Source of the DNA: Hericium rajendrae
Taxonomy: Eukaryota; Basidiomycota; Agaricomycetes; Russulales; Hericiaceae
Assembly (NCBI GenBank): GCA_033439255.1
Contig: CM065885.1
Location: forward strand, 62,001 to 126,000
Direction: 5' to 3'
Length of the DNA stretch: 64,000 bases
The notes under the pieces were generated by a model. That model worked only from the letters and a program-made list of their open reading frames with translations, did not search any database and was not told the DNA's origin. The position numbers were made by a program, and so were the translations under genes. Shown here piece by piece: positions 23,401 through 33,519 of this stretch. The stretch's first letter is position 1. Each line of letters starts with the position of its first letter.

Positions 23401-24924
23401 CCTCGAGGCACGTCGCGAGCGCGTTCAGCCCGTCCGCGACGTTCGTCGGCGTCCAGTACTCATTCCCCTTGATCACGCGCCCCTTCAAAAAATTAAACTG
23501 ACACCGCACCATCAGCACCCCCAACCACAGCCACCCGCGACGCACGCACCACGAACGACTGGTAGAACGTGAAGAACACGATGAGCTTGATGGAGAGGAA
23601 CTTCGCGAGCGGGCGGCGGCCCCTGAGCTCGTCCTTCATGAGCCCGTAGAACAGCAGCAGGCCGTACAGCGCGACGCTGATCGACGCGAAGTCGACCGCG
23701 TCGAGCCACAGCGCGGCGTAGTGCACGCTGTAGTTCCCCTGCTCGCACAGCACGTTGTACTTCTCGCACACGATGCCCGCGATCGACACCGCTGCGGGTG
23801 GCGGCGTCAGCGCGGCGCGGCGGGGAGGGCGGGGGGCTTACCGGGGCGGATGATGACGTATTGCATGACGGACCACTGCGGGGTGTGAGCGGCGGTAGGG
23901 CCGAGGGATGCGAGGGCTTACTTTGATGGTGTACATGAAGTATGCCTACGGAGGCGTCAGAATGGATCAGCGGGGCGGATAGAAGATCGATTACCTTCGT
24001 TGGGCGATATCTCCAGCAGCAAAACTGGGGCATCATTCAGCGGCCGCGCTGGCAGATGAGAGACATCACTCACGGGGATGGGTAGCTTCTGCTTGTCCTT
24101 TCGTGCTATCGCCTGCACGGCGTCGTGCCCGACGGCCGTGTCGGCGACGTACTCTATGATAAGCAGGCTGCGGCGGTGTCAGAGCATGCGGAGCGGGGAG
24201 CGCGCGGACTTACAGGAAGGCGCTGATGGTGAACGCCTGGGAGACGCGGGTTAGTGCACATTCGGCTCAACGGTCTTCGCCACCGCCGGAATGGAATCAG
24301 CCCCCGCTGCACCCGTCGCTTTACGCGGGACAACCAGCGTAAGAATGCTGACCATTCCATTCGAGATTCCATTCCAGCGGTGGAAGACTTTTCAATGCAG
24401 AAGGGACATTACCTCGTAGACTACAAAGCCAGGCGTCAGTCAGCGGCATGCGTGAGAGCGCAGGCACATACCGACTTCGATGAGGGAGTAGTAAGGTAAT
24501 CGCGGAAGAAGCGGTAGGAAAAGAAAGAGATGATGGCGTAGACAGGTGGCATGTACAGGATGCGCAGTCTGTGGGAGCATGCGAGTGAGCGCACAGCATG
24601 CGTTGGACGGTGGGCGTACATTTGCCGCTGCTCATTCGGCTTGGTGTAATTTCTGGCCGCGCGTCAGCATCGCAGCGCGCATGGATCGAGAGCAGACGTA
24701 CCGACAGTGCTGGATAACGGTGATGAGGGATATGATGATGGTCTGCCATGCCTGCGTTAGCGTTCCGCGCCGTGAGACAAGAGCAGAGCGATGCGCACCA
24801 CGACGGCGCTCGCGCCCGCTATGGCCCATCCGATTCTATGCTGGTCCCAGTTGATGCCGTCCGAGTCCCAGAAGGACGTCTGATCGACCTCTTGCGAATT
24901 TGCCTCCGGGCATCCTCCGGCCAT
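22877..24924 (-). CDS. DUF300/TMEM184-like multi-pass membrane protein, one frameshift
   Basis: Fourteen exons run from ATG 24924: 24799-24924, 24702-24751, 24620-24652, 24472-24568, 24413-24420, 24214-24236, 24074-24167, 23995-24024, 23922-23945, 23842-23875, 23550-23791, 23402-23497, 23237-23348, 22877-23190. Landmarks are ILRILYMPPVYAIISF, RKDKQKLPIPFCCWRYRP and ALYGLLLFYGLMKDEL, which fit the organic solute transporter alpha/DUF300 family of seven-helix proteins. Those act in solute export or endomembrane traffic. One base is missing near 24498; with it restored the product is about 427 residues. The fifth exon is only 8 nt. Skipping it would also restore the frame by chance, at the cost of conserved residues. 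The intron after it holds a MITE. The C-terminal tail is Gly/Pro/Ser rich. Confidence 0.85.
23369..23401. repeat. (CGCA)n microsatellite in an intron
   Basis: About eight CGCA units form the 5' end of an intron of the DUF300 gene. On the coding strand the donor GTGCGT is part of the GTGC repeat, so slippage here alters only intron length. Confidence 0.8.
24267..24394. mobile_element. 128-bp MITE-like insertion in an intron
   Basis: Inverted ends (24267-24298 and 24365-24394) share GTCTTC..CACCG and GGAATGGAATC with a few mismatches and a two-base gap. The host intron is 176 nt, whereas the gene's other introns are about 45-55 nt, and the excess equals the element's length. Target duplication could not be fixed. 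Splicing should still remove it. Confidence 0.6.
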
Positions 24925-26483
24925 AGCTGGCTCTGGGAAGACGGTGTTCGTTTGATGTGCGAGCTCTGCTGGCGAGAAACGACAGTTGAGGGCAGGGGAA
25001 GACGAGGCGCTGCAAGGCTTTGCTTGGGGTATATGGAAAGAGGGAAAGGGCACCAGTCCACTTAGGTCCCGTTGATGAAGTGTTACAGTCAAGGCTGCAA
25101 CTGCTCCAAGCTCCCTTCGGCAACTCCGGGACCCCGGCCACAAAGTCGCAATATCTCGGCACAGCAAGCCGATTGGCCCGCCCGATCTGGCAATCGTTGT
25201 CTGCTTGGCCGGCCGAGCCTCTTGTCTGCGCCGCCGACCTCGTCCACTTTTTGTTTCTCAGTCCTTCTCGGCCACAGTTCCGAGTCCTTTCCGAGCAGGC
25301 TCGACAGAAACATCCCTGGGGTCGGTCAGCCTTGTTACCTCAAGACAGGCGTTTCCGTTCCTTACAGGAACTCCCGATGTCGAGGAAGCCCTCGGGTGAG
25401 CCGACAGACATCTCAGTCAGCCGGGCGTTCGATCATCGCACAGGCATCCAGGACGTCATACTCGCAGCAGCTGAAGCGCCGATGCATGCGCGATCGTAGC
25501 ATGGTGCAGCTCTTCAAATTGACTTTGCGAATACATCGGCGGGGGCACCGCCGATGCTACTCTCGTTGCGCGATCTCCCATATTGTCGGCGTATTGACCA
25601 TACAACAGACACGACCATGTACGGTCGATCGCAGCCAGCGCGATATCTCATTTCCCGAAATTATTGCAAATACAAGTCTACGATGGCACCCGCAGTGCGT
25701 ACCACTATTCCTTGCCATCTTTTCCGATCGTCCTCGGCGAGCTTTGAAGCAGTCTTGAGATGCTGCATCGTGGGTTTCTATGTTGTTCTCATTCAAGGCA
25801 GGCTTTTCCTTTCCTTCAGACTCTCCTGGTGTCGACGAAGTTTACAGATGACCCGTCGTCGGCGTCTGGTTCCGCAGGGCGTTCGATCTCATTGCGTGAT
25901 ATCCCTACGCCGTAGATGCAGAACATTCCATGGAGGTCAAGCGTTGCTGCGCGATTTATACATCCAGATGCAAAGTCCTAGATTTTCTAGGGCGTTACGG
26001 AACAGCATAGGTGCCACGATACCTACCATTCGCATGGAAAGCCGGGTGCCCCATCCCTCTTCATTTGCTGCGCCTTGCGTGTTGGTACAGTCTTTCCATC
26101 CCCTGTTTCCTAATCGCCCCCGCCCCGAGTGGACAAATATTTGCAGGTTTTTCATCCACCGGCACTTCCGACCGCGTCTATCCTGAACGTGTCTTCATGC
26201 CATCCTACAGGTCATCCGCAGCAGCGGAACATCTGCCGGCCCATCCTATCTTCGCACCATCCCATCAAGGCTCGAGCGTTCCGTCCGCACCGGACGGCAA
26301 CCAGCTATATCAGCCCCGCAAGCAGTCGTTGGACACGCTGCGCAGCGTCTCAACGGCCCGGTCCTGACTCACGCCGTCCACGAAACAAAGTCGCTCTATC
26401 CAGCATGCAATGTTGTCGTCCTCGTCCTAATCAGATGCCGAAAACCTCGCAGCGTGCTGCCCTAGTTCTGCGCGCCAGCACCT
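24925..26483. other. Unassigned region with two diverged direct repeats
   Basis: Segments around 25330-25440 and 25790-25900 share an order of motifs (CAGGC.TTTCC.TTCCTT, then GTCGA.GAAG, then GGGCGTTCGATC), about 460 bp apart. A splice-like intron (25398-25442) follows the first. I could not assemble a protein. This may be degraded gene duplicates. Confidence 0.35.
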
Positions 26484-26806
26484 CTACTTCTTTAGACTCG
26501 CCCCTGCCTTCGGCGTCGCGCCCGCGCCCTTCGCACCCTTCGTACCCTTCTTGTCCTTCTTGTCCTTCGTGTCCTTCGCGTCCTTCGCGTCCTTCGCACC
26601 CTTCTTGCCCTTCGCGTCCTTCATGGCCGTGGGTCACGAATAAGCATTATCGCGCATGGTGGCCCCGCGCGCGCACGCACCTGCGTCGACTGGATGTGGC
26701 TCACCCCCGCCAGGGTCGTTATAACTGTGCCACCGCCCGCTTTGCGTCCAGGGCCGCCAGTAGGCCGAACGGGCTTGCCCGCAACAAGCCTGGAGTGCGT
26801 GCCCAT
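26484..26806 (-). CDS. Small SMP-like protein with a Lys-Asp repeat tail
   Basis: Exons 26681-26806 and 26484-26618 encode 86 residues. The segment SHIQSTQ, followed by a phase-0 donor, matches SRIQSTQ in the intact neighbour (27323-27626). In place of the neighbour's SFPARTQSAAAKN segment, this copy has a tail of KDAK, KDTK and KDKK repeats ending KAGASLKK. The downstream flanks of both genes are also similar, so the pair arose by tandem duplication of about 0.85 kb. The acceptor (GAAG) is weak, so this may be a decaying copy. SMP-domain proteins are small, hydrophilic, desiccation-type proteins. Confidence 0.45.
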
Positions 26807-27322
26807 TGTGCGGATGAGTGGATGTGGCGGTTGGTCGAGTTGGTCGAGTGGTTCCTGTACCTTTCTCGCGTCGGGCAAGAGGAACGCCTTGGGCCGTTCA
26901 CTTGGAGGCAGTGGCACCTGCAGGCGGACATCCCGTGTCTTAGGGCGTAGAAGCAAACGTGGTCCACCCTCTTCCCACGAAGCCATACTTACTTACTTCC
27001 TTCCTTCCTTTCGTTCTCCTACGGCTCATCCGCAGCAGCGGGACACGCACTCGGCCCATCCAATGTCTGCCCCACTCTCAAGGCCCTAGCATCCGCTTGC
27101 ACCGGACGGTAGCCCACTACAGCACCACTCTGCCCGCAGAGCAACGGCCCAAGATCAAGCATGCACCGTAATTGGCGTCTCCAGCTGACTCACACCATCA
27201 TGAACCAAAGCCGCTCTACACCCGACATGAACATTCGCCGCCGTTATCCTAATCATACAACATCACAAACAGCAGAACACCCCGCGTGGCGCACTTCGTT
27301 CGGCTCTATGCGCTAGCACGCT

Positions 27323-27626
27323 CTACTTCTTCGGGCTCGCAGGCGCCTGGGGCGCCGCGCCCTTGGCCGCGTTCGTGTTCTTGGCAGCCGCGCTCTGCGT
27401 GCGCGCGGGGAACGAGCCCTTGCTGGTCGGCCCGCCGCTCTTGGCCTGCGCGGGTCAGGCCAACATTCTGTCGCAGAGTCGTGGTGGGCGGGCGTACCTG
27501 CGTCGACTGGATGCGGCTCGCGTCCGCGGGGGTCGTCTTGGTGGTGCCTGCGTTTCCTAGACGCGGGCGTCAGTACGCGCGGACGCGGGATGGGAAGGCG
27601 GCGGCGGGCGCACCTTTCTTGGCCAT
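27323..27626 (-). CDS. SMP-domain (seed maturation protein-like) small protein
   Basis: Exons 27614-27626, 27498-27556 and 27323-27445 joined by 57- and 52-nt introns give 64 residues. The core reads TPADASRIQSTQAKSGG and SFPARTQSAAAKN, the pattern of fungal SMP-domain proteins (Pfam SMP family, PF04927). These are short, hydrophilic, Ala/Lys-rich proteins linked to stress or dormancy in plants; their fungal role is unclear. The first exon is only 13 nt. The protein ends PASPKK. A GC-rich duplicated relative lies 0.5 kb downstream. Confidence 0.7.
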
Positions 27627-28585
27627 TGTGGTGGCGGGTGAGTAAGTGAGCTGAGTTGAGTTGTTCGAGTGGTGCCCGATACTTTTCTTCCCTCGAGCAA
27701 GGATGCGCTTTTATACCCCGTGCGCCCGCGCAGTCGGTTGGCCCGCCCCGGGTGCCGCTGCCCTGCCAGACACCCCACGCCCTAGGGCACAGAAGGCGGG
27801 TTCGTGTTCATCTCGCGCATCTCGCGCATCTCGCGCACCGCGGCGCGCGAACGTGACGCAGCCCTCTGCCCATGCTGAACATCGCGTGCGCTATTCTGGG
27901 TATCCTCGGCGGCGCGCAATAACGCCATAGGCCGATACCTTTCATCATGAACGCGATGCGTCGGGCGTTGTTCCGAAATGAACTGCGCGCGAAGGTGCCG
28001 AATATTGGCTGGCGGTGGGTGTTTCGAGGCACGATGCGTGAAGAAGGGGTGCGGCGTCTCGGTGCGGCTGGTTTCAATGCTGGTCTTTGTAATGTAATGT
28101 CGATTCGGAAGCAGTCGCTAGGCATGGGAGTTCGCGTGAGCGTATGCTGCGTATGCGGTATGCAGCGCTCTCCCCGCACTGATGTCTGTAACACCCTGGA
28201 ATCGCAGCCGATCTTGATGACCCACATCGATTCTGCATGGCAAGCAGATTAAATTAGCAATGGCGCAGCAGTTTAATCCCATAGCCAGTCTGTATCGCAG
28301 GTCATTCCGCGCAATGAATGGAGCTCCACACAGACGTTTCACGGCCGCTTTGGAGTCGTGGATCGTCTGCCAGAGTCTCTAAGAGACAACACGCTGTGTT
28401 CGTAATTGCAATATCATTCGTGCCCTCCAACCACGTTACATGTGTCCTTCTGTATCCCGCGGCTATCCTCAGTGAATTAACAAGACTTAGAACTCCTCTA
28501 CGATCCACTGTCAGCGCTGGAGCACCCATCGTCGACTTGGACAGAACCACTGCGATAAACTCGACATGGACGTCTCTCTGCCTGT
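27627..28585. other. Intergenic, no gene
   Basis: This holds the SMP gene promoter and the 3' flank of the F-box gene. A short CTCGCGCAT tandem occurs at about 27812-27840. Small frames show no domain. Confidence 0.5.
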
Positions 28586-30256
28586 TTACCCTGTATCCGA
28601 ACCCTCACCCGCATAGTCTTGTTCGCTGTAGTAGCCTTCGTAACCGTCCCATTCGACCGCCGCCACGCCCTGCAAGCTATTAACCCATTCTTCCGTGATT
28701 GTACACGTTTGCAGTTCGATGCAAAGCTTCGGAGCAGCCTTGACGTGCTGGCGCTCAGCCAACCACTGTACGATGAGATGCTCGGCTTGGCTGTCCTCGT
28801 GCCGCCACGTCCTGAAATCCACATTGATCAATCGCAGAAAGCCGAGTTTGCCCAGGAAGAGGTGTTGTTGTACGCAGTTCTCCACTTCTGCGACTGGTTT
28901 GTCGGCCGTGGTCATGCTCAGCGCCCTGCAAAACAAGATAGCGCTATCGTCGCTGATGGAAGCCTCTTTGATCTCCGTGCATCGCCCAAGCATATCGATC
29001 CAGTCCCGGGACGAGCAATCCATATTTATGGAGATGTTGACTCTGCCGATGGATCGGAGCGGCAGTGCGTGACACAGCGCTTTCAGAGGACGAAGCGACT
29101 GCTCCGGGTTGCGGAACCAGACAGCCAAGTCGGCTTTCAACGATTTAGGTATGTCGGGTTCGTCTGCTGTGGCCTCGAGTGCATCGGACAGACGCCACAT
29201 TTGAAGGCGATAGTCTTTGCTGCTGGGAGCCACGATCTTGCATGCGATCCAAGGAGGCAGATCCGCCCCGTTGTTGGCATGGGACGTTAAGAAGGGGAGG
29301 ATACCCGCAATGTCTGCATTGTCGCTGCATCGAAGCTGCACTTGACAGGATGCGGGTATCTGCAGCCGCTGAACGAGACCACAGCAAGCTGCGGAAAACC
29401 CCGCCAGCCGAAGCGCCTTCAGTCTAGGCAACTGCAGCACATCACCGTCACGATCCTTCCATGGTCCGGACGGAAAACAGTTCCTAAGAATCAAAGTCTC
29501 CAAATCAGGCGTGTTCTTGAGGGCAGAGAATAACGTCTCATGCGAGGTGCGCAAGTATCCAGTGGTAGCTGTGCGCGCACCGCTGAAATTATGCGGCCCA
29601 TACAGCTGAACCTCCAGATGTGTCAGACCACGGAGAATGGGCGCTGACCAGGGAACCCATAGTCCTTTGAGGGTCAGGCGGCGAAGCGATGGTAGGTGAC
29701 ATCCGGTTATATTCTCGGGCAGCTTCGAGTTATCGCCCTCAATGTCCGTGGTGTCATCTTCAACGGAACCCAGTTTCAAAGTCTCCAAGGTCTCGGATTG
29801 GGATGGTAAAGCTTTGATGAATTTCCTTACGGAGGCCGGGATGCCGAGGAGCTCGAGCTCGTATGTATGACGAAAGTGCTCGCACGTAAGGTCCAAGATA
29901 CGCTCTGGTGCTCTGGTCACGTTCCGACGAATAGAGACTGGTGTTGCTTTTGAACGCGACAGCATTAATTCCGTCCATTCCATGCCGAGCGTGAAGCAGA
30001 TGTCGCTCCAGAGGCCGGGAAACTGGAGGGCTGTATCGCGCCAACGTCGGCAGACGTGCGTTGCCTTGATCCAACCGAGCCGGTGTACGCCACGTGGCGT
30101 TGGGGGCTGGACAGCGGCATTAAATTGAAAGATACGTGCAAGGGTTTCGGCGGGAAGGGCAGAAATGGGAGAAAGGGCATTGCGGCGCGTTCGAAGAGAG
30201 CACATGGCAAGATGCATGGCTGACAGTTCGTCATCTAGCAGCTGTCTGGCGTGCAT
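28586..30256 (-). CDS. F-box protein with leucine-rich region
   Basis: One uninterrupted frame of 556 residues. The F-box lies at about 22-70 (RRNALSPISALPAETLARIF then WIKATHVCRRWRDTALQFP). It is followed by an LRR-like substrate-recognition half with LPSLRRLTLKGLWVPWSAPI, LETLILRNCFPSG and LPRLKALRLAG. It should recruit substrates to an SCF ubiquitin ligase; the target is unknown. Homology with the decayed copy at 5326-7082 continues upstream of this ATG (SPQAFWSTFILPRL, about 30347-30260), so the true start may lie in an upstream exon ending near 30350. A TATATAAA-like motif at about 30448-30456 fits a minus-strand promoter. Confidence 0.8.
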   Translation of the reverse strand: MHARQLLDDELSAMHLAMCSLRTRRNALSPISALPAETLARIFQFNAAVQPPTPRGVHRLGWIKATHVCRRWRDTALQFPGLWSDICFTLGMEWTELMLSRSKATPVSIRRNVTRAPERILDLTCEHFRHTYELELLGIPASVRKFIKALPSQSETLETLKLGSVEDDTTDIEGDNSKLPENITGCHLPSLRRLTLKGLWVPWSAPILRGLTHLEVQLYGPHNFSGARTATTGYLRTSHETLFSALKNTPDLETLILRNCFPSGPWKDRDGDVLQLPRLKALRLAGFSAACCGLVQRLQIPASCQVQLRCSDNADIAGILPFLTSHANNGADLPPWIACKIVAPSSKDYRLQMWRLSDALEATADEPDIPKSLKADLAVWFRNPEQSLRPLKALCHALPLRSIGRVNISINMDCSSRDWIDMLGRCTEIKEASISDDSAILFCRALSMTTADKPVAEVENCVQQHLFLGKLGFLRLINVDFRTWRHEDSQAEHLIVQWLAERQHVKAAPKLCIELQTCTITEEWVNSLQGVAAVEWDGYEGYYSEQDYAGEGSDTG

Positions 30257-30858
30257 GACGGTGTCGATGTTATCGCGAGGCGAGACGCCTTCGGTGGAGA
30301 TGAGACGAGGCAGGATGAACGTGGACCAAAAGGCTTGAGGACTACATGGATTGCATGAGTCTTAGTTGAGCACAGGTTAGGGATGGGACTGACTCTGAGT
30401 CGGCATAGTGCTCGCGTGTGGCTGACATGATGCACCGATGTGGAAGCTTTATATAAAGATAGTCTGACAAAAATAAGTTGAGACGAGGGCGTGTCGATGT
30501 CGATACTTCAACTTGAGCGTGACTTACCAGGGAACGATAGGCGGGAAGGTAGATATCTCAGTCGTTCGCCGGGGGGATTTGACCCTAGAACAGGATTGAT
30601 TTGTTGAAAAACAGATGAGAAGGTTGGTAGGTAGGAAGCTATAGGAAGGGGAATGCGGTGGTAGCAAGACCGTGACAAGACATGTACTGCACAAGCGGCG
30701 AAGCGCCCGCACGCGTAGTCGCGTATCGCGTCGTGACACTGTCGTGACCGACGCGCTCCGACGCGCTCTTGATCAAGACCTCCTACATACGCGTCAAATT
30801 GTCTCGTGAATCCAATCTTTTCATTTTCATCTAACGTGGTGCGCACAATCACATTTCC
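30257..30858. other. Divergent promoter interval
   Basis: This lies between the minus-strand F-box gene and the plus-strand phosphotransferase pseudogene. It includes probable extra 5' coding sequence of the F-box gene up to about 30350 and a TATA-like motif near 30450. Confidence 0.4.
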
Positions 30859-32435
30859 ATGAGTGCTACAGCGACCACGATAACGTCCCTACATCGCCCA
30901 TCCGCGACTTTTCGAAGTCGTATTCAGAGCCGGCCACGCCTATCCCAGGTGATCATACGCGTTTCTGCGCATCGTTCCTGCAAGGACGAAGATTTTTTAT
31001 ACCAGGTTGCCGCCAGATTAAGCTTCCGCTGGGGCCACCAGCCATACCATAACATCTTCCGCCTCCCGTTCGGCCTGGTCCTCAAGATATCCTCGAATCA
31101 CCACGCCGTAGAAGCAAGCGCGCTCCGCTTCGTCGCCTCGCTGCGTGGAGTCAACGCCCCCGCACTCATCGACTGCGTCGTCACGGACGAGAGGACGTTC
31201 CTCCTCAGCACCTGGATAGACGGCGACTGCTGCGCCGACATATGGGAGGAACTCACGCCCCCGACAAAAACAGACTCGTAACGCAGCTCCGCCAGCTGTT
31301 CCAGGACATGCGAGCGCAAACAGCCACCCAGAACCACGTCCTATGCAGCGGCGCGGGCGGCGCGATCCTCGACCCGCGCGTCCCTTGGCTGGAGGACGAC
31401 CCGCGCGTCTTCTCTTCAGGGGGCTTCAAACCTTCCGAAGGTGAATCCGAAGGTCGAAGCCGAAGGTCGACTCGAAGGTGCTGTGGCGCAGCGCCACATT
31501 CGGTGACTTGTCGTGACCGATCGTTACGAACGTGACCGTCTCGGCCTTGCGGGATTTAGCCGTTGCCGCAAACGATGCCCCATCGTCTTCGGACAGCGAG
31601 CTCGTTTTTTCCACACAGCTTGTATCTCTTGACAAAATCATGTTATTTGAGAGCTAAGGATTTCTCCATCCATGTGGGAAACATTAACACTGTTATGCTT
31701 GGCAACTTAGCTGGTTATTAGCATGCATGATGTTGTTATTCGTACGGCAATAAATATTTATCCTCAGCTTGGATGGGGCCAGAACTCGGGAATAATGTAA
31801 TTGATACACACGAAAACGGATATGTGACAACGCGCTCGAGAAAACGTGACTCGTTGACGAGGCGGGCACCCCGACGGCGGGGAGCGATGAGCGTGAGCTT
31901 GTCGACGCTGTGGCGCACGACTTGCAGATGCTTGCAGAACGATGCTCGGGCCGGTGACATTATGTAAAAACAGGCGCCCGTCACGCCTTCAGCCACAGGA
32001 CCTTCGAGTCGACCTTCGCCTTCGACCTTCGGATTCACCTTCGGAAGGTTTGAACCCCCCTATCTACCCAGGACTTCCTCGAACAGGTCTGGCCAGGCCT
32101 CGATTCCGCGCGCAATCGCGAGACCTTGCGTCCGACCGCTCATCCAGCGCGCGGACATCCCCATCGTCTTCTGCCACGGCGACACGCTGCCGAAGAACGT
32201 GCTGCTCCCCGGCGGGCTGGATGCATGGCGGCAGGGCCGCAGCACGGTCTGCCTCATCGACTGGGAATATGCGGGGTGGATGCCGCTGCCGTGGGACGCG
32301 CTGAAGGCGACGTGGTTGTGCTGCGAGCCTGAGGACGAGTGGCTCGCGATGATGAAGGGCGTGTTTCCGGAGTCGGGCGCGGAGCTGGAGGCGGACTGGG
32401 AGTGGAGGCTGCTGTCGAATGTTACAATTTTGTAG
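30859..32435 (+). pseudogene. APH-like phosphotransferase gene split by an insertion
   Basis: The 5' part (30859-31415) encodes IFRLPFGLVLKISS..EASALRFV (nucleotide-binding Lys region) and ALIDCVVTDERTFLLSTWIDG. The 3' part (32063-32435) carries the catalytic loop CHGDTLPKNV and the metal-binding IDWEYAGWMPLPWDALKATW. Such kinase-like proteins are abundant in basidiomycetes and usually of unknown substrate. Three lesions are visible. A run of Cs near 31252 is one base short. A 647-bp inverted-repeat element sits at 31416-32062. Four extra bases occur near 32131. The parts can no longer make one protein. Confidence 0.8.
31416..32062. mobile_element. 647-bp non-autonomous element with about 68-bp inverted ends
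   Basis: The two ends are inverted copies with only about four mismatches over some 68 bp. Both read GGGGG.TTCAAACCTTCC inward, followed by GAAGGT-rich repeats. TCT (31413-31415 and 32063-32065) is a candidate 3-bp target duplication; removing one TCT and the element rejoins the host reading frame locally. No transposase is encoded. The superfamily is uncertain. Confidence 0.8.
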
Positions 32436-32684
32436 GGCGGTATTTGGTCACGAATTCACATAAGTATTAAGGGATAGATATTCCCCCGTTCTTTCGCCAC
32501 AAATGCTTATTTTCGGGCGCATTCCATCAAATGCAAATGAATAACCCGTCCACCAGAGATTGCATGAAATGACCTCGAGCTAGAGAGTCTCGGACTTACA
32601 TGGTTACTTTTAAATAACTCTACGATACATCCACCGCCCACACGCATAATCCAGATTGTCTCCGAAAACGAAAGTCCCAAGCGA

Positions 32685-33519
32685 CTACATCCCAAATACC
32701 TTGAGCACGGCCGTGCGCGCGTAGGGGATATACGAGAGGGTATACCACAAGAAGGCGATGTATTCAATAATGACGAATACTGCGCGACGTGGATCAGTGA
32801 ATGAATGGGACACGCGGGGAATGCGATGCTCACTGATGCAAAGGACCTGCAGAATGGATGACATGATTGAATTGGGTAAGCAGAAAAGGACGAAGCGCTG
32901 GCAGACGCACCCCACTGTCCAGGACGAAAGCGCCTACGAAGATGAGGGCTATCGAGGCTATGAACACGATGGTGGCAACGACCCGGACGGGCTTGAACAT
33001 CTGCAGAAGCGGGCTTAGCAAAACGTACCAGGTGCGAGGCAGAGGTATTACCATCGTCAGCTGTTTCGCGAACTGCGTGGGTGAACATATTTATCAGCCG
33101 TTGCGCGTCGCAAGTGGAATGATTGCACGTACGCCGATGAGGAAACCGGTGCCAATTAGGGATATCACAACACCGATGGCATAAAGCACTGGAAGGTATT
33201 GATTACAATCTGAGCCCAAATGAAACAACAGACTGAGCAGTGACACACTCACGAGCGAACGTCGTCAACGACCCAGTAAAGAGAAAGATCGTTCCCAGAA
33301 TGCTCAGCACGAACCCAGTGGCGAAACTAGATAGATGCACGGAGCGTGAGCGGTCGCTCGACCACAATGCAGCGCTGGGACACACCAACCGCCGAAGCCA
33401 TAGAGACGCTGCGTCCGTGAAAGGCTCAGGAACTTGAACGCCGAGTCTCCCTCGAAAAACTGGGTTTCTGGGATGGTGCCTGCCGCGGCTTCGAGGTTGA
33501 ACCAGCCCTTGGATGCCAT
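32685..33519 (-). CDS. SFT2/Got1-like Golgi traffic membrane protein
   Basis: Seven exons (33386-33519, 33253-33326, 33133-33188, 33052-33072, 32911-33000, 32834-32846, 32685-32779) encode 160 residues in one frame. Four hydrophobic helices are visible: CFATGFVLSILGTIFLFTG, LLYAIGVVISLIGTGFLIG, VVATIVFIASIALIFVGAF and LCIIFVIIEYIAFLWYTLSY. The flanking motifs LSRTQRLYGFGG and MMFKPVR fit the Sft2 family, which helps fusion of endosome-derived vesicles with the late Golgi. Exons of 13 and 21 nt occur. No lesion is seen. Confidence 0.85.

Noticed and set aside
25072-25758. 228-residue plus-strand frame
   Set aside because: Starts at a non-ATG codon, no domain, overlaps frames of equal quality; only a splice-like motif supports coding.
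32847-32910. Apparent frameshift in the SFT2-like gene
   Set aside because: Rereading the reverse complement shows four Gs before the donor; the phases match with no lesion.
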